Assembly (NCBI RefSeq): GCF_014696345.1
Contig: NZ_JACJPY010000001.1
Coordinates: forward strand, 1-42,500
Source: Pseudanabaena cinerea FACHB-1277
Lineage (GTDB): Bacteria; Cyanobacteriota; Cyanobacteriia; Pseudanabaenales; Pseudanabaenaceae
Direction of reading: 5' to 3'
DNA length: 42,500 nucleotides
The first letter of the stretch is position 1; the number at the start of each line of letters is the position of its first letter. A program made the position numbers and the translations under genes. Positions 26,801-35,844 of this stretch are shown piece after piece. The notes under the pieces are model-generated. The model did no database searches and was not told where the DNA came from. It was given only the letters and a program-made list of their open reading frames with translations.

Positions 26801-27568
26801 ATGGGTCAAAAAATAGAACGATCGCAATGGCAACAAATCATCCAACAACAAAAAGATCAGATTATATTGCCTTCAGATTTTCCGAACGATGCCGAGTTAA
26901 GGCATACTTATCAAGTTGCCCGTGCGCTTGATCCACTACTTCTAGACTATTTCAATAATGTAAGTTTTACAATCGACAAAGAACAGATCCAACAAGGAAC
27001 TGAGTCCATACTAACTCGCTTCAAAGCAGAAATTTTAAAGGGTTTACACACAAAAACACTCTCAGATCAAACAGAAAAAAATGCTAAAAATCAGCGATTC
27101 AGTAATATTTTTGAATTCGCTGGATGTAGAAAACTTTATCTTTCAAGCATATACACTCGCGTTATTTCTGAGAATCTAGGGCATAAAATTGAAGAAATTG
27201 CAAATCTGAGTCCCTACATCTTTAACCCTGAATCCGAGCTAAGTATTTCCCTAAAAGGAATCGATTTCATTGTTTTTTGGCAGACAGACTTATATTATGG
27301 ACAAATGAAGACGAAAAAAGATACACTAACTGGAAGCCAGGGATCTAGGAGTATTAATGAATTACGGATTCATCCTCGCTCTATGTTTATCGCTGCTTTG
27401 GATATGGGAGCAGGTACAAATCCAAGTAAGAAGAAAGCTGAAGCAGCAGGAATTCGGCTAGAAGTTGGTGAATCATTTTGGTCTAAAATTGGTATTGGTT
27501 ATTCCGAGATGCTCAATAAAATTGCTGCCACCTTACGAGATATTGAGCAAGAACTCTATGATGAGTGA
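26801..27568 (+). CDS. Probable type II restriction endonuclease
   Basis: 255 residues, not recognised as a known enzyme. Position directly before a C5-cytosine methyltransferase and the motif KGIDFIVFW ... YYGQMKTKKDT argue for a PD-(D/E)XK nuclease: D155 and Q168-x-K170, with Gln where Glu is usual, a variant seen in some restriction enzymes. The middle part IFEFAGCRKLYLSSIYTRVI is helical. It would cut a site protected by the methyltransferase; the sequence recognised is unknown. The gene lies between direct repeats, so it was probably acquired together with the methyltransferase. 47 bases separate the two genes. Confidence 0.7.
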   Translation: MGQKIERSQWQQIIQQQKDQIILPSDFPNDAELRHTYQVARALDPLLLDYFNNVSFTIDKEQIQQGTESILTRFKAEILKGLHTKTLSDQTEKNAKNQRFSNIFEFAGCRKLYLSSIYTRVISENLGHKIEEIANLSPYIFNPESELSISLKGIDFIVFWQTDLYYGQMKTKKDTLTGSQGSRSINELRIHPRSMFIAALDMGAGTNPSKKKAEAAGIRLEVGESFWSKIGIGYSEMLNKIAATLRDIEQELYDE

Positions 27569-27615
27569 TGATTGTACGCTTAAAGTAATACTTACGATCT
27601 TTGTGATTTGACTTT

Positions 27616-28872
27616 ATGAAAGCAGTCAGTTTAGAAGTTGCGGCTAGTACATTGGGAGTAAAGCCCAGTGATATTTATACATGGGAAAAGAAGCAACTGA
27701 TCAGGAGTTATCTAGGCGATTGTAATAAAAAACGTGTGTTTGATCTGGAAGAAATTAACGCTTTTTATCAACGGCAGCACGGTAAAATCTTTCAGAATTC
27801 TTACAAAATTCTCAAGGCTCCAACGCAAACAGCACTTAATGCCATTGAATTATTTGCGGGGGCGGGTGGACTAGCATTAGGGTTTGAAAATGCGGGTATT
27901 CAGCATCAGCTTTTAGTGGAATACGATTGTGCCTGTTTGGAGACTCTGAGAAAAAATCGTCCCCAGTGGCCAATTATTGGGGCAGATATAAAAACGATCG
28001 ATTTCTCACCATTTTATCAAAAAATTGAGATTGTCGCGGGTGGCTTTCCCTGTCAATCTTTTAGTCATGCGGGCTATCGCCGTGGTTTGGAAGATACACG
28101 CGGCACGCTGTTTTTTGAGTTTGCTCGTTGTCTTCGAGAAGTCCAACCCAAGATAGCGATCGCGGAAAATGTGAAAGGATTATTGACTCATAACAAAGGA
28201 GAAACCCTTCAGATCATGTTAGATGTTCTTGAAGACCTAGGCTATCATACAGAGTATCAGGTAGTCAGAGCGCAATTTTTGGATGTACCACAAAAGCGAG
28301 AACGACTTTTTATTATTGCCACGCGCAAAGATTTAAACTTACAACCAATCTTTCCAACCGAAAATGATTATATAATTTCCCTTAGAGAAGCGTTAAAAAA
28401 TTGCCCCGCTTCGTCAGGATTAATTTACAATAAGCGTAAATACACTATTATGAAACAGGTTCCGCCAGGGGGCAATTGGCGGGATTTACCGATTGAGGTA
28501 CAAAAAGAATATATGAAAAACAGCTATTATCAAGGGGGGGGACGAACGGGTTTTGCCAAACGTTTATCATGGGATGAACCTGCTTTAACGGTAACTTGTA
28601 GCCCAGCACAAACCCAGACGGAGCGCTGTCATCCTGATGAAACTCGCCCATTAACGGTACGTGAATATGCAAGGATTCAAACATTTCCCGATGATTGGGA
28701 GTTTAGCAAAAATCTATCAAGCCAGTACAAGCAAATTGGTAATGCTGTTCCAGTCAATTTAGCCTATCATATCGGTCGTTGCGCGATTGCGACTTTAGAA
28801 AATAAAATACCTCTAAAATCACAACAGAAATCGCCTCTTATTCAATTAATAATTCCTGGTTTACAAACTTAA
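27616..28872 (+). CDS. DNA (cytosine-5-)-methyltransferase with N-terminal MerR-like HTH
   Basis: 418 residues. Residues 1-55 form a MerR-type helix-turn-helix (VSLEVAASTLGVKPSDIYTW, then VFDLEEINAFYQ), which could repress the operon's own promoter, as N-terminal extensions do in some RM methyltransferases. The catalytic part follows in standard order: motif I IELFAGAGGLALGFENAG (78-95), motif IV GGFPCQSFS with C146, motif VI ENV (184-186), motif VIII QKRERLF (226-232), a target-recognition region (about 250-345, VPPGGNWRDLP and GGGRTGFAKRLSWDEPALT), motif IX TVREYARIQTFPDDW and motif X IGNAVPVNLAYHIG (about 374-387). A run of eight G (28534-28541) encodes GGG at 307-309 in the recognition region and could slip. 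Specificity cannot be told from sequence here. Confidence 0.92.
   Translation: MKAVSLEVAASTLGVKPSDIYTWEKKQLIRSYLGDCNKKRVFDLEEINAFYQRQHGKIFQNSYKILKAPTQTALNAIELFAGAGGLALGFENAGIQHQLLVEYDCACLETLRKNRPQWPIIGADIKTIDFSPFYQKIEIVAGGFPCQSFSHAGYRRGLEDTRGTLFFEFARCLREVQPKIAIAENVKGLLTHNKGETLQIMLDVLEDLGYHTEYQVVRAQFLDVPQKRERLFIIATRKDLNLQPIFPTENDYIISLREALKNCPASSGLIYNKRKYTIMKQVPPGGNWRDLPIEVQKEYMKNSYYQGGGRTGFAKRLSWDEPALTVTCSPAQTQTERCHPDETRPLTVREYARIQTFPDDWEFSKNLSSQYKQIGNAVPVNLAYHIGRCAIATLENKIPLKSQQKSPLIQLIIPGLQT
28534..28541 (+). repeat. G8 homopolymer inside the methyltransferase gene
   Basis: Eight consecutive G encode Gly307-309. Gain or loss of one base would truncate the enzyme before motifs IX and X, so it is a candidate contingency tract, though eight G is near the lower limit for efficient slippage. 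Confidence 0.7.
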
Positions 28873-28932
28873 ACAAGGTTACTCTGTAACTGTCAAGTGA
28901 TTAAATTTAGTGATTAAATTTATTGTATTTTT

Positions 28933-29005
28933 TAAATAAACTTAGAAAAGGAAGGGGAAATCTGATTAATGCTTCTTTCTTTTCTGGTTTGAGTATGCTT
29001 TATTA
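28933..29005 (+). repeat. Right direct repeat of the RM cassette; terminator copy
   Basis: Matches the rplL terminator segment (26602-26716, minus one internal 41-base unit) with only a few changes, including the non-hairpin sequence TTTGAGTATGCTTT. The hairpin 28944-28955 / 28974-28985 terminates the methyltransferase transcript. Confidence 0.85.
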
Positions 29006-29052
29006 CTATAGTGGTTAAGAATACATTGATCACGAAAATATCAATAAATACT

Positions 29053-29226
29053 ATGAAATGGCGAGTTGTGCTTGAACCCGATCCAGAAACCCATGATTGG
29101 GCAGTTTGGTGTCCAGAGTTGTCTGGCTGCATGTCTGCTGGTGTTACTCAAGAAGATGCTTTAAGAAATATTTGTGAAGCTATAGAACTTTATTTACAGA
29201 CACAAAAGACACAAAACTCAATATGA
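29053..29226 (+). CDS. HicB-like small protein (orphan)
   Basis: 57 residues from ATG 29053. MKWRVVLEPDPETHDWAVWC and PELSGCMSAGVTQEDALRNI, then EAIELYLQ, match the partial RNase-H-like fold of the HicB antitoxin family (YxVxxExDxxG-W-V-CPELPG-x-S-G-T-EEA). No HicA toxin gene and no DNA-binding tail are present, so it is a solo HicB. Its stop overlaps the hisE start by four bases (ATGA), so hisE translation is probably coupled to it. A GTG at 29011 in frame would add 14 residues and is less likely. Confidence 0.8.
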   Translation: MKWRVVLEPDPETHDWAVWCPELSGCMSAGVTQEDALRNICEAIELYLQTQKTQNSI

Positions 29227-29501
29227 ATGATCCTTTATCAGAATTATTTGCGGTGATTGTCGATCGCCGCGAAAATCCGCAAGAAACTTCTTACACCTGC
29301 AAGCTATTTGCGGGTGGTGATAATAAGATTTTAAAAAAAATTGGTGAAGAGTCTGCCGAAGTGGTAATGGCTTGCAAGGATGATGATCCTGATGCGATCG
29401 CCTCTGAAGTCGCCGACTTGTTTTATCACACCCTTGTGGCGATCGCCCACCACCATGTTGATTTGCAATTGGTATATGACAAACTAGCCCAAAGGCGTTA
29501 G
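29223..29501 (+). CDS. hisE: Phosphoribosyl-ATP pyrophosphatase (HisE)
   Basis: 92 residues. Hydrolyses phosphoribosyl-ATP to phosphoribosyl-AMP, the second step of histidine synthesis. The MazG-like site is KKIGEESAEVVMACKDDDPD, with EVADLFYHTLVAIAHH. It lacks the N-terminal HisI (cyclohydrolase) domain that is fused to HisE in the HisIE proteins known to me from many cyanobacteria. So either a separate hisI or HisIE exists elsewhere, or this lineage has split genes. It is coupled to the HicB-like gene by the ATGA overlap. Confidence 0.9.
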   Translation: MNDPLSELFAVIVDRRENPQETSYTCKLFAGGDNKILKKIGEESAEVVMACKDDDPDAIASEVADLFYHTLVAIAHHHVDLQLVYDKLAQRR

Positions 29502-29618
29502 CTCCTCTTTTTTAGTTAGATTCGCTTAGGTTTCAGTCAAGTGAATGTAGCTGGCTAGATGCGAAATTCTGTTTAATGCAGTAAGATTACCAATTAGTTG
29601 TATAAAGGGTAGATTGCT

Positions 29619-31550
29619 GTGGCATCGAATAGTATAGAGCGCTCTGAATCGCTTACAGGCAGTATTATCAAAGGTACGCTCAAGGCTGTTAGTGGCACTT
29701 TGTTGGGCGTAATCATGATTGGTGGTGCAGCAGTGGCTGGTAGTCTAGTGGGCTTAGCCCTTAGCTTTCGCGATCTGCCTGATGTTAGAGTACTCAAAGG
29801 CTATGTACCTGTAGAAACTACTTACATTTATGATGTTAATGGTGGTCTGATTGCCCGACTGCATGGGGATGTTAATCGGGAGGTTGTTCCCCTTGATCGC
29901 ATATCGCCACACCTCAAGCAATCGGTACTGGCAATGGAAGACGCATACTTCTATACCCACAAGGGTATTGATCCCAGTGGTATTGGTCGCGCAATTCTAG
30001 CAAATTATAGTGCTGGCGGAACCGTTGAAGGGGGCTCAACCTTAACTCAGCAACTAGTCAAAAATTTATTCCTATCCAACGAGCGCAGTCTTAACCGCAA
30101 AGTTGCTGAAGCAGTTTTAGCGATGCGGGTTGAGCAGGTTTTCTCGAAAGAGCAGATCTTAGAAATGTACCTCAATCAAGTATTTTGGGGCAGAAATACC
30201 AATGGCGCAGAAACAGCCTCGCAAAACTATTTCGGAAAATCGGCGGCAGATCTTAACCTAGCAGAGGCTGCCATGCTAGCAGGAACAATTCAAGCCCCAT
30301 CTGTATTTAACCCTGCCGATAATTACACAGAAGCAAAAAAGCGCCAAGCTTTAGTTTTAGATCGATTGCTAGAACTAGGATGGTCTACGCCTGCGGAGGT
30401 CAAGGCGGCAAGGGCGCAAAAGCTAACTATCAAGAAACAGGGTATTTCCTATGAAGCTAGTCGCGTTCCCTATGTGTCACAGGCAGTAACTGCGGAGCTC
30501 GAAGAAAAATTTGGGCGTGAGGTCGTTTTGCAGGGCGGACTCAGGGTACACACCACGATCGATCTCAAACTTCAACGGATCGCCGAGGAAGAAGCGGCGG
30601 CGGGACATCAAGAATTAGTCGATCGCGGAGCCTATGCCGATCAGCTGTCATTGGTGGCAGTTGATCCCCGCAGTGGATTTGTGAAAGCTTTGGTGGGCGG
30701 TGTCGGTGACTTTGACAAAAATCAGTTTAACCGTGCTGTACTGGCAAGGCGGCAGTTAGGATCTTCTTTTAAACCTTTTGTTTACTATGCTGCCTTTGCC
30801 ACTGGCAACTATACCCCTGATTCTAGTATTGATGATAGTCCCATGTCGATCCCCGATGGTGATGAGCCTTATATTCCTCGCAATTATGACAATAAATTTT
30901 CAGGGTCGATGACTATTCGGCAAGCGATCGCTGTCTCCCGCAATATTCCTGCAATCAAGCTAGGCCTAGAGGTGGGGAATGACAATGTGGTTGCCCTCTG
31001 TCGTAAATTAGGCATTAATAGCCCTCTGCTCCCTGTTGTCTCATTACCCCTAGGCTCTGCCGATGTTACACCTATGGAAGTCGCGGGGGCATATGCAGTG
31101 TTTGCTAGTGGCGGGTACAAATCTAAAACCACCTTGATCGCCCGTGTCACCCATCGCAATGGCAATTTAATTCTTGACAATACGCCTAAACCCGAATTAA
31201 TCCTTGATCCAGTCGCAGTTTCCTATCTAACCGATGCCATGCGAAGCGTGGTTACCAGTGGCACAGCTACAGAAGCGCAACTGTCTGATGGTCGCCCTGC
31301 CGCAGGCAAAACAGGCACAACCTCTGACTTCCGTGATGCTTGGTTTGTGGGTTATGTGCCGCAGTTATCGGTGGCGATTTGGATCGGCAATGATGACTAT
31401 TCGCCGATGGCAAATGGGGTTACGGGTGGTGTATATGTTGCACCGATTTGGCGGAAATTTATGGAAAGGGCATTGGCAGGGCAGCCGATTGAGCAGTTCC
31501 CTGTTCCAAGTGAAATCCAAGACAAAGAAAGCGGTAAGAAGAAAAGCTAG
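29619..31550 (+). CDS. Class A penicillin-binding protein (PBP1A type)
   Basis: 643 residues; bifunctional peptidoglycan glycosyltransferase and transpeptidase. A transmembrane anchor at about 27-48 is followed by the glycosyltransferase domain: E107 in MEDAYFYTHKGIDPSGI, then GGSTLTQQLVKNLFLSNERS and KEQILEMYLNQVFWGRN. The transpeptidase has S382 in SSFKPF, SRN and K564-T-G in AAGKTGTTSDFRDAWF. All three active-site motifs are intact. GTG at 29619 follows AAAGGG about nine bases upstream. The Lys-rich C-terminal tail is short, with no extra domain. Confidence 0.94.
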   Translation: MASNSIERSESLTGSIIKGTLKAVSGTLLGVIMIGGAAVAGSLVGLALSFRDLPDVRVLKGYVPVETTYIYDVNGGLIARLHGDVNREVVPLDRISPHLKQSVLAMEDAYFYTHKGIDPSGIGRAILANYSAGGTVEGGSTLTQQLVKNLFLSNERSLNRKVAEAVLAMRVEQVFSKEQILEMYLNQVFWGRNTNGAETASQNYFGKSAADLNLAEAAMLAGTIQAPSVFNPADNYTEAKKRQALVLDRLLELGWSTPAEVKAARAQKLTIKKQGISYEASRVPYVSQAVTAELEEKFGREVVLQGGLRVHTTIDLKLQRIAEEEAAAGHQELVDRGAYADQLSLVAVDPRSGFVKALVGGVGDFDKNQFNRAVLARRQLGSSFKPFVYYAAFATGNYTPDSSIDDSPMSIPDGDEPYIPRNYDNKFSGSMTIRQAIAVSRNIPAIKLGLEVGNDNVVALCRKLGINSPLLPVVSLPLGSADVTPMEVAGAYAVFASGGYKSKTTLIARVTHRNGNLILDNTPKPELILDPVAVSYLTDAMRSVVTSGTATEAQLSDGRPAAGKTGTTSDFRDAWFVGYVPQLSVAIWIGNDDYSPMANGVTGGVYVAPIWRKFMERALAGQPIEQFPVPSEIQDKESGKKKS

Positions 31551-31558
31551 GTCAAGTC

Positions 31559-31783
31559 ATGCAAGAGTCAAACCTATTACCTAGAATTGTTTATATTTTG
31601 CAATTGTTATTGTATTCGGCGATCGCCTCAGCAATTATTAAGTACATCATGCCGCGCTGGTCGTTGCTTGGTGGACTAGTTCTGGACAGTGCAGCCAATG
31701 CCGATGTGATCAATGTAACCGCCTTATATTTAATTACCCTACCTGTATTGCTGCTGGCTTTTATCCTGTGGTTAAAACGGTAG
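31559..31783 (+). CDS. Small two-helix membrane protein, unknown
   Basis: 74 residues, not recognised. Two hydrophobic helices: about 11-31 (VYILQLLLYSAIASAIIKYI) and about 51-71 (VTALYLITLPVLLLAFILWL), with a short polar loop LVLDSAANADVIN between. It starts eight bases after the PBP stop, so it is surely in its operon. An accessory role to the PBP is possible. Confidence 0.65.
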   Translation: MQESNLLPRIVYILQLLLYSAIASAIIKYIMPRWSLLGGLVLDSAANADVINVTALYLITLPVLLLAFILWLKR

Positions 31784-31792
31784 CAGCTTATT

Positions 31793-32257
31793 CTAGGTGG
31801 GTCTAGGAAAATTTTTGGTCATTACAAAACAGTTGCGCCCATCAACGTCTGATTCGTAGTTAATATGATCGGCTACAGTTTTAGCAATGTATAGACCTCT
31901 GCCGCCCGTGGGAATATCGTCAATGTTGAGATTGTCCTGAGAACGTTGCATTCGACAAGTCGCCTTTTCAACTTCAGCATTTAGATCAAATGATTGCCCA
32001 CAGTCCCAAATTCTTAGCTCGATCATGCCGCTATCCTTAGATATAGGATGGATTTTAATTTCAATATCGATGGGTGTTTCTTGGGGCATTCCTTCGTGGG
32101 CATAGGATACAACATTGGTAAACACTTCAACCAAAACTAGATTGCATTGCATCCAAGTGATGTTTGGCAAGAAAGGTTTAAACTGCTGAAACCAAGCTTG
32201 TAGCTTAGTAAGCTCGTAAATATCACTATTAAGTTGAATATGATATTTGTATGACAC
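31793..32257 (-). CDS. Anti-sigma-factor-type ATP-binding protein (RsbW-like)
   Basis: 154 residues. A GHKL ATPase domain: N-box LVLVEVFTNVVSYAHEG, G1-like IWDCGQSFD and G2 GGRGLYIAK. This is the HATPase_c_2 type of RsbW/SpoIIAB serine kinases that bind sigma factors or phosphorylate anti-sigma antagonists. No STAS or PP2C partner is beside it, so its pathway is not known. Convergent with the preceding two-helix gene with nine bases between. Confidence 0.85.
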   Translation of the reverse strand: MSYKYHIQLNSDIYELTKLQAWFQQFKPFLPNITWMQCNLVLVEVFTNVVSYAHEGMPQETPIDIEIKIHPISKDSGMIELRIWDCGQSFDLNAEVEKATCRMQRSQDNLNIDDIPTGGRGLYIAKTVADHINYESDVDGRNCFVMTKNFPRPT

Positions 32258-32335
32258 TGAGGGTTTGTCTAAAAGTTTAAGATTAGCAGCGTAAATATGG
32301 TCAAATGCAGTCGATTATAGTCAAATATGGCTAAA

Positions 32336-33691
32336 TTATTGACGGTTGTACCAACGCATGATTGCACCTGCAAGGCTATCTGAGTCATGACAAACAGTTG
32401 CGTTGCTTTTTTCTTTCATGACGTTGGCAGTCAGCACGGCACAGCCAATATTAATAAGGTTATCACGATCTAACTCAGTGAAGTGTGAACCAAAGGAAGC
32501 ATAGTGATCTAATGAGCGCTGTGAGGGCAAATGTTTCTGCACTAGCACGACATCAAATAGGCGCAAGCCTGCAACTTCGTCTAATACTCGCACATAGTCA
32601 GATACTCGATAGCCATCGGTTTCGCCCACCTGACTCATAATATTACAGAGAAAGATTGACGGAACGCGGCGATCGCGCAGCGCTTGACGAATTTCAGGGA
32701 CAAGCAGGTTAGGAATAATACTGGTGTAAAGGCTGCCAGGACCAATCACAATCAAGTCTGCTTCATAAATGTCAGCGATCGCCTGTGGTAAGCCCTTGGG
32801 ATTCTCAGGTTGGCAACCAATATATTTAATGCGCCCTTTTGCTTTGGGGATATTGGACTCACCCTCGACATAACGCCCATCCTCCATCTCTGCCCATAGC
32901 ACCATATGGTCAAGGGTGGCAGGCAAGACGCGCCCCCGCACCGCCAACACCTGAGAACTAGCGGCGATCGCCTTTTCCAGATCCCCCGTGACTTCGCTCA
33001 TCGCGGTTAGAAATAAATTGCCAAAGCTATGCCCTGAGAGTCCTTCCCCATTTTGAAAGCGATATTGAAATAACTCTGTCACCAGTTTTTCTTCATCGGC
33101 GAGGGCTGCCAAACAATTACGAATATCTCCGGGAGGCAGCACGCCATGCTCGCGGCGCAACCTGCCTGAGGAGCCGCCATCATCAGCCACAGTGACGATC
33201 GCCGTAATATTGGCGCTATATTGCTTGAGACCGCGTAATAGGTTTGACATCCCCGTGCCGCCGCCGATGGTCACAATTTTGGGCCCTCGATTTAGCTTGC
33301 GATGGGAAACGAGTAAATCGAGTAACTCCCGATCTTGATTTGGCAAGAGAACTTGGGTAATTGAACCAAGGGCGCGTTTCTGCCCCACCCAAAGCAAAAC
33401 AAACCCCGCAAGCAAGGCGATGGGCGCACTAAGATTGCGGGGCAGAATCGTCACTAAAGCATCAAGGACATTACCAATCAGGCGGGAGATAAATAAAACT
33501 GGGGTCAGCCTTGCGGAAATCGCAATGCCAAGCACGATCAAAATAACGCCAATAATGCTGACAAATAGCCATCGCTTCACCAATAGTCCTGGCAACAACC
33601 ACTGTAATCCCCGTAGCCATTTTTTATGCCTAACCGTGGATTTGTCGATAGGGCGATAGCGCCTAGCTTGAGGTTTCTTTGTGGTTTTCAT
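32336..33691 (-). CDS. yvcK: YvcK/CofD-like protein with two N-terminal membrane helices
   Basis: 451 residues. Two hydrophobic helices (about 42-63 and 90-104) anchor the N-terminus, a feature common in cyanobacterial members. The YvcK core begins near 138: [56 protein letters not shown], then [20 protein letters not shown]. YvcK proteins bind UDP-GlcNAc and affect carbon flux and cell-wall growth in Bacillus. It overlaps rsmE by four bases (ATGA), so it is translated after rsmE from one transcript. Confidence 0.88.
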   Translation of the reverse strand: MKTTKKPQARRYRPIDKSTVRHKKWLRGLQWLLPGLLVKRWLFVSIIGVILIVLGIAISARLTPVLFISRLIGNVLDALVTILPRNLSAPIALLAGFVLLWVGQKRALGSITQVLLPNQDRELLDLLVSHRKLNRGPKIVTIGGGTGMSNLLRGLKQYSANITAIVTVADDGGSSGRLRREHGVLPPGDIRNCLAALADEEKLVTELFQYRFQNGEGLSGHSFGNLFLTAMSEVTGDLEKAIAASSQVLAVRGRVLPATLDHMVLWAEMEDGRYVEGESNIPKAKGRIKYIGCQPENPKGLPQAIADIYEADLIVIGPGSLYTSIIPNLLVPEIRQALRDRRVPSIFLCNIMSQVGETDGYRVSDYVRVLDEVAGLRLFDVVLVQKHLPSQRSLDHYASFGSHFTELDRDNLINIGCAVLTANVMKEKSNATVCHDSDSLAGAIMRWYNRQ

Positions 33692-34485
33692 CTGTCACTA
33701 TCTAGAAATGCGCCAATTATGGACAATGCTACCACTGGTGCAGTGATAGCCGATAACACCCGATCGCCTAGACTTACTGGCTCAAACCCTGCGGCGATCG
33801 CTTTTGCCTCTTCCCGTTCTGTCCAACCACCTTCACAACCTGTGGCGATCGCGATTTGTGAAAACGCTGTGCCACAATTATTTTGTAACCCTGTCCACAA
33901 ATGCGGTACACCACTATGGGTGACACAAATATATTTAGGATATTTGGCGCGATCTGGAGATATTGCTGTGATTTGGGCTAACCACTGCTCAAAGCTCATG
34001 GGGATCATAATTTTCGGCACATGACTTCGTAATGAAAGTTCAGCCGTCTCCTCTGCGATACGTTGCCAGCGATCACGCTTTTGATGACCGATATCAGTAC
34101 CCACCTTGATCACAGTGCGATCGCTAAATAATGGCACAATTTGCCTGACACCAAGCTCTGTGCCTTGACGCACCACCGACTCCATATTGTTCCCCTTGGG
34201 CATGGCAATACCAAGGGTAATTGGCACGGATAGTTCTGAGTTGTTTTCTAGTTGAGCAATAATGTCCGCCCGATCTAAATTATTAGTCAATTGGGCAAGC
34301 CACCACCCCCCCTGGCGATCAAGGGCAATAAATTCAGAATTAGGTTCTAGCCTCAGCACATTGCCCAGATAATGCCTTTGTTCTGGAGTTAAGGCGATCG
34401 CCTGACTAATGCCTAAACCAGACTCGACCTGCTGTGGTTGCAATGTCACCCTTTGCAGTCTTCGTTTTTGCGTTTTCTGTGTCAT
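33688..34485 (-). CDS. rsmE: 16S rRNA (uracil-1498-N3)-methyltransferase
   Basis: 265 residues. A PUA-like N-terminal domain ([19 protein letters not shown]) precedes the SPOUT knot: [55 protein letters not shown] and [20 protein letters not shown]. These are the RsmE hallmarks. It methylates U1498 of 16S rRNA with AdoMet. The first gene of the rsmE-yvcK pair. Confidence 0.93.
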   Translation of the reverse strand: MTQKTQKRRLQRVTLQPQQVESGLGISQAIALTPEQRHYLGNVLRLEPNSEFIALDRQGGWWLAQLTNNLDRADIIAQLENNSELSVPITLGIAMPKGNNMESVVRQGTELGVRQIVPLFSDRTVIKVGTDIGHQKRDRWQRIAEETAELSLRSHVPKIMIPMSFEQWLAQITAISPDRAKYPKYICVTHSGVPHLWTGLQNNCGTAFSQIAIATGCEGGWTEREEAKAIAAGFEPVSLGDRVLSAITAPVVALSIIGAFLDSDR

Positions 34486-34515
34486 CCCTTAATCCTTATA
34501 ATCAGTGATCTAGGC

Positions 34516-35670
34516 TTATTTCGGGCTAAATAACCAACCTTTTTTCCAGAAATAAAATAATAGTCCCCCTGACACCGCCAGAATTACGCACCAAAAGAAG
34601 TAGTAGCCCAAGGGCATTTTTAATTCAGGCATATTTCCTGGGATATCGGTATCAAAATTCATACCATAGACCCCAGAAATAAAGGTGAGGGGAATAAATA
34701 CCGTTGAGATCACGGTCAAAAAGCGCATGATCTCGTTGGTGCTATTACTCAGAGATGACAGGTAAATATCCATTAAGTTGGCAGCGAGTTCGCGATAGGT
34801 TTCCACCATGTCGATCACCTGTACAGTGTGGTCATAGCAGTCCCGTAGAAATATCTGTACTTGGCGATCGATCAAAGGGCTTTCTTCACGAATTAGGGCA
34901 TTAATGGCATCCCGTTGTGGCCAAATGGCACGGCGCAGTAGTAACAATTCCCGCTTGATTTTATGAATTTTATCAAGGGTTTGGCGAGTCGGATTTTCCA
35001 CAACCTCATCTTGCAAATCCTCTAACCGCTCACCATAGTCTTCAAGCACAGGAAAAAAGCCATCCACGATCGCATCGATCAGGGCATAGGTCAAATAGTC
35101 AGCCTTTTGCGATCGGATCACCCCACGATTGCGATGAATGCGTTGGCGAATCGGCTCAAACACATCATTTTCAGGCTCTTCCTGCACCGTCAAAATATAG
35201 TTTTTACCTAAGATCAAGCTTACCTGTTCGTCATAAAATCCACGCCCATCATCACGGCTTGTCACCATATGCAAAATGATCAACTCTTGATCTGCAAAGC
35301 TCTCAACTTTGGGGCGTTGAGGAATATTCACAATATCCTCTAATACTAGTTCGTGAAGATTAAAAACTTTGCCAAGCCGCTTTAATACATCCTCAGAACC
35401 TAGCCCCTGCACATCCAGCCATGAGACTGATTGGCTATCGAGATAAGGAATACAGTCTTCGGGCGTACTAAGTTGCACCCCGATCGCCTCATCCGCGTTG
35501 TAATCAATCAAAAAGATGTTGGGAATGCTTGCGTCTTCGTCAATGATTAATGTCCCTGGAGGACTACCTGGCTCAGGCTCATTAAAATCATAAAATTCTA
35601 ATTCTTCATCATTCTCTTCAAAGTCCTTTTCGATGGGACTGGGCTTAAATCTAGTGGGATTATGAAGCAT
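34516..35670 (-). CDS. corA: CorA-family magnesium/cobalt transporter
   Basis: 384 residues. A long acidic cytoplasmic domain with VSWLDVQGLGSEDVLKRLGK, LVLEDIVNIPQRPKVESF and a helical stalk (YLTYALIDAIVDGFFPVLED). Two C-terminal membrane helices flank the selectivity motif YGMNFD: FLTVISTVFIPLTFISGV before it and YYFFWCVILAVSGGLLFYFW after. Forms pentamers that import Mg2+. The first 45 residues are Asp/Glu-rich. rsmE follows 30 bases downstream, possibly cotranscribed. Confidence 0.94.
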   Translation of the reverse strand: MLHNPTRFKPSPIEKDFEENDEELEFYDFNEPEPGSPPGTLIIDEDASIPNIFLIDYNADEAIGVQLSTPEDCIPYLDSQSVSWLDVQGLGSEDVLKRLGKVFNLHELVLEDIVNIPQRPKVESFADQELIILHMVTSRDDGRGFYDEQVSLILGKNYILTVQEEPENDVFEPIRQRIHRNRGVIRSQKADYLTYALIDAIVDGFFPVLEDYGERLEDLQDEVVENPTRQTLDKIHKIKRELLLLRRAIWPQRDAINALIREESPLIDRQVQIFLRDCYDHTVQVIDMVETYRELAANLMDIYLSSLSNSTNEIMRFLTVISTVFIPLTFISGVYGMNFDTDIPGNMPELKMPLGYYFFWCVILAVSGGLLFYFWKKGWLFSPK

Positions 35671-35844
35671 GACACAGCGCCAAGATGATAGTTAATTGTT
35701 TCTGTTAGTTTGCCACATTAATCTTCGTTTGCCTTTGAAGTATTGCAGATAAATTTTGGCAATCGCTGCAAAGCCAAGCTTGCTAAAGTTTCTTTGGGGT
35801 TCACAGCAGCGATAAAATAGACAAACCAATTAACGTGATAAACC

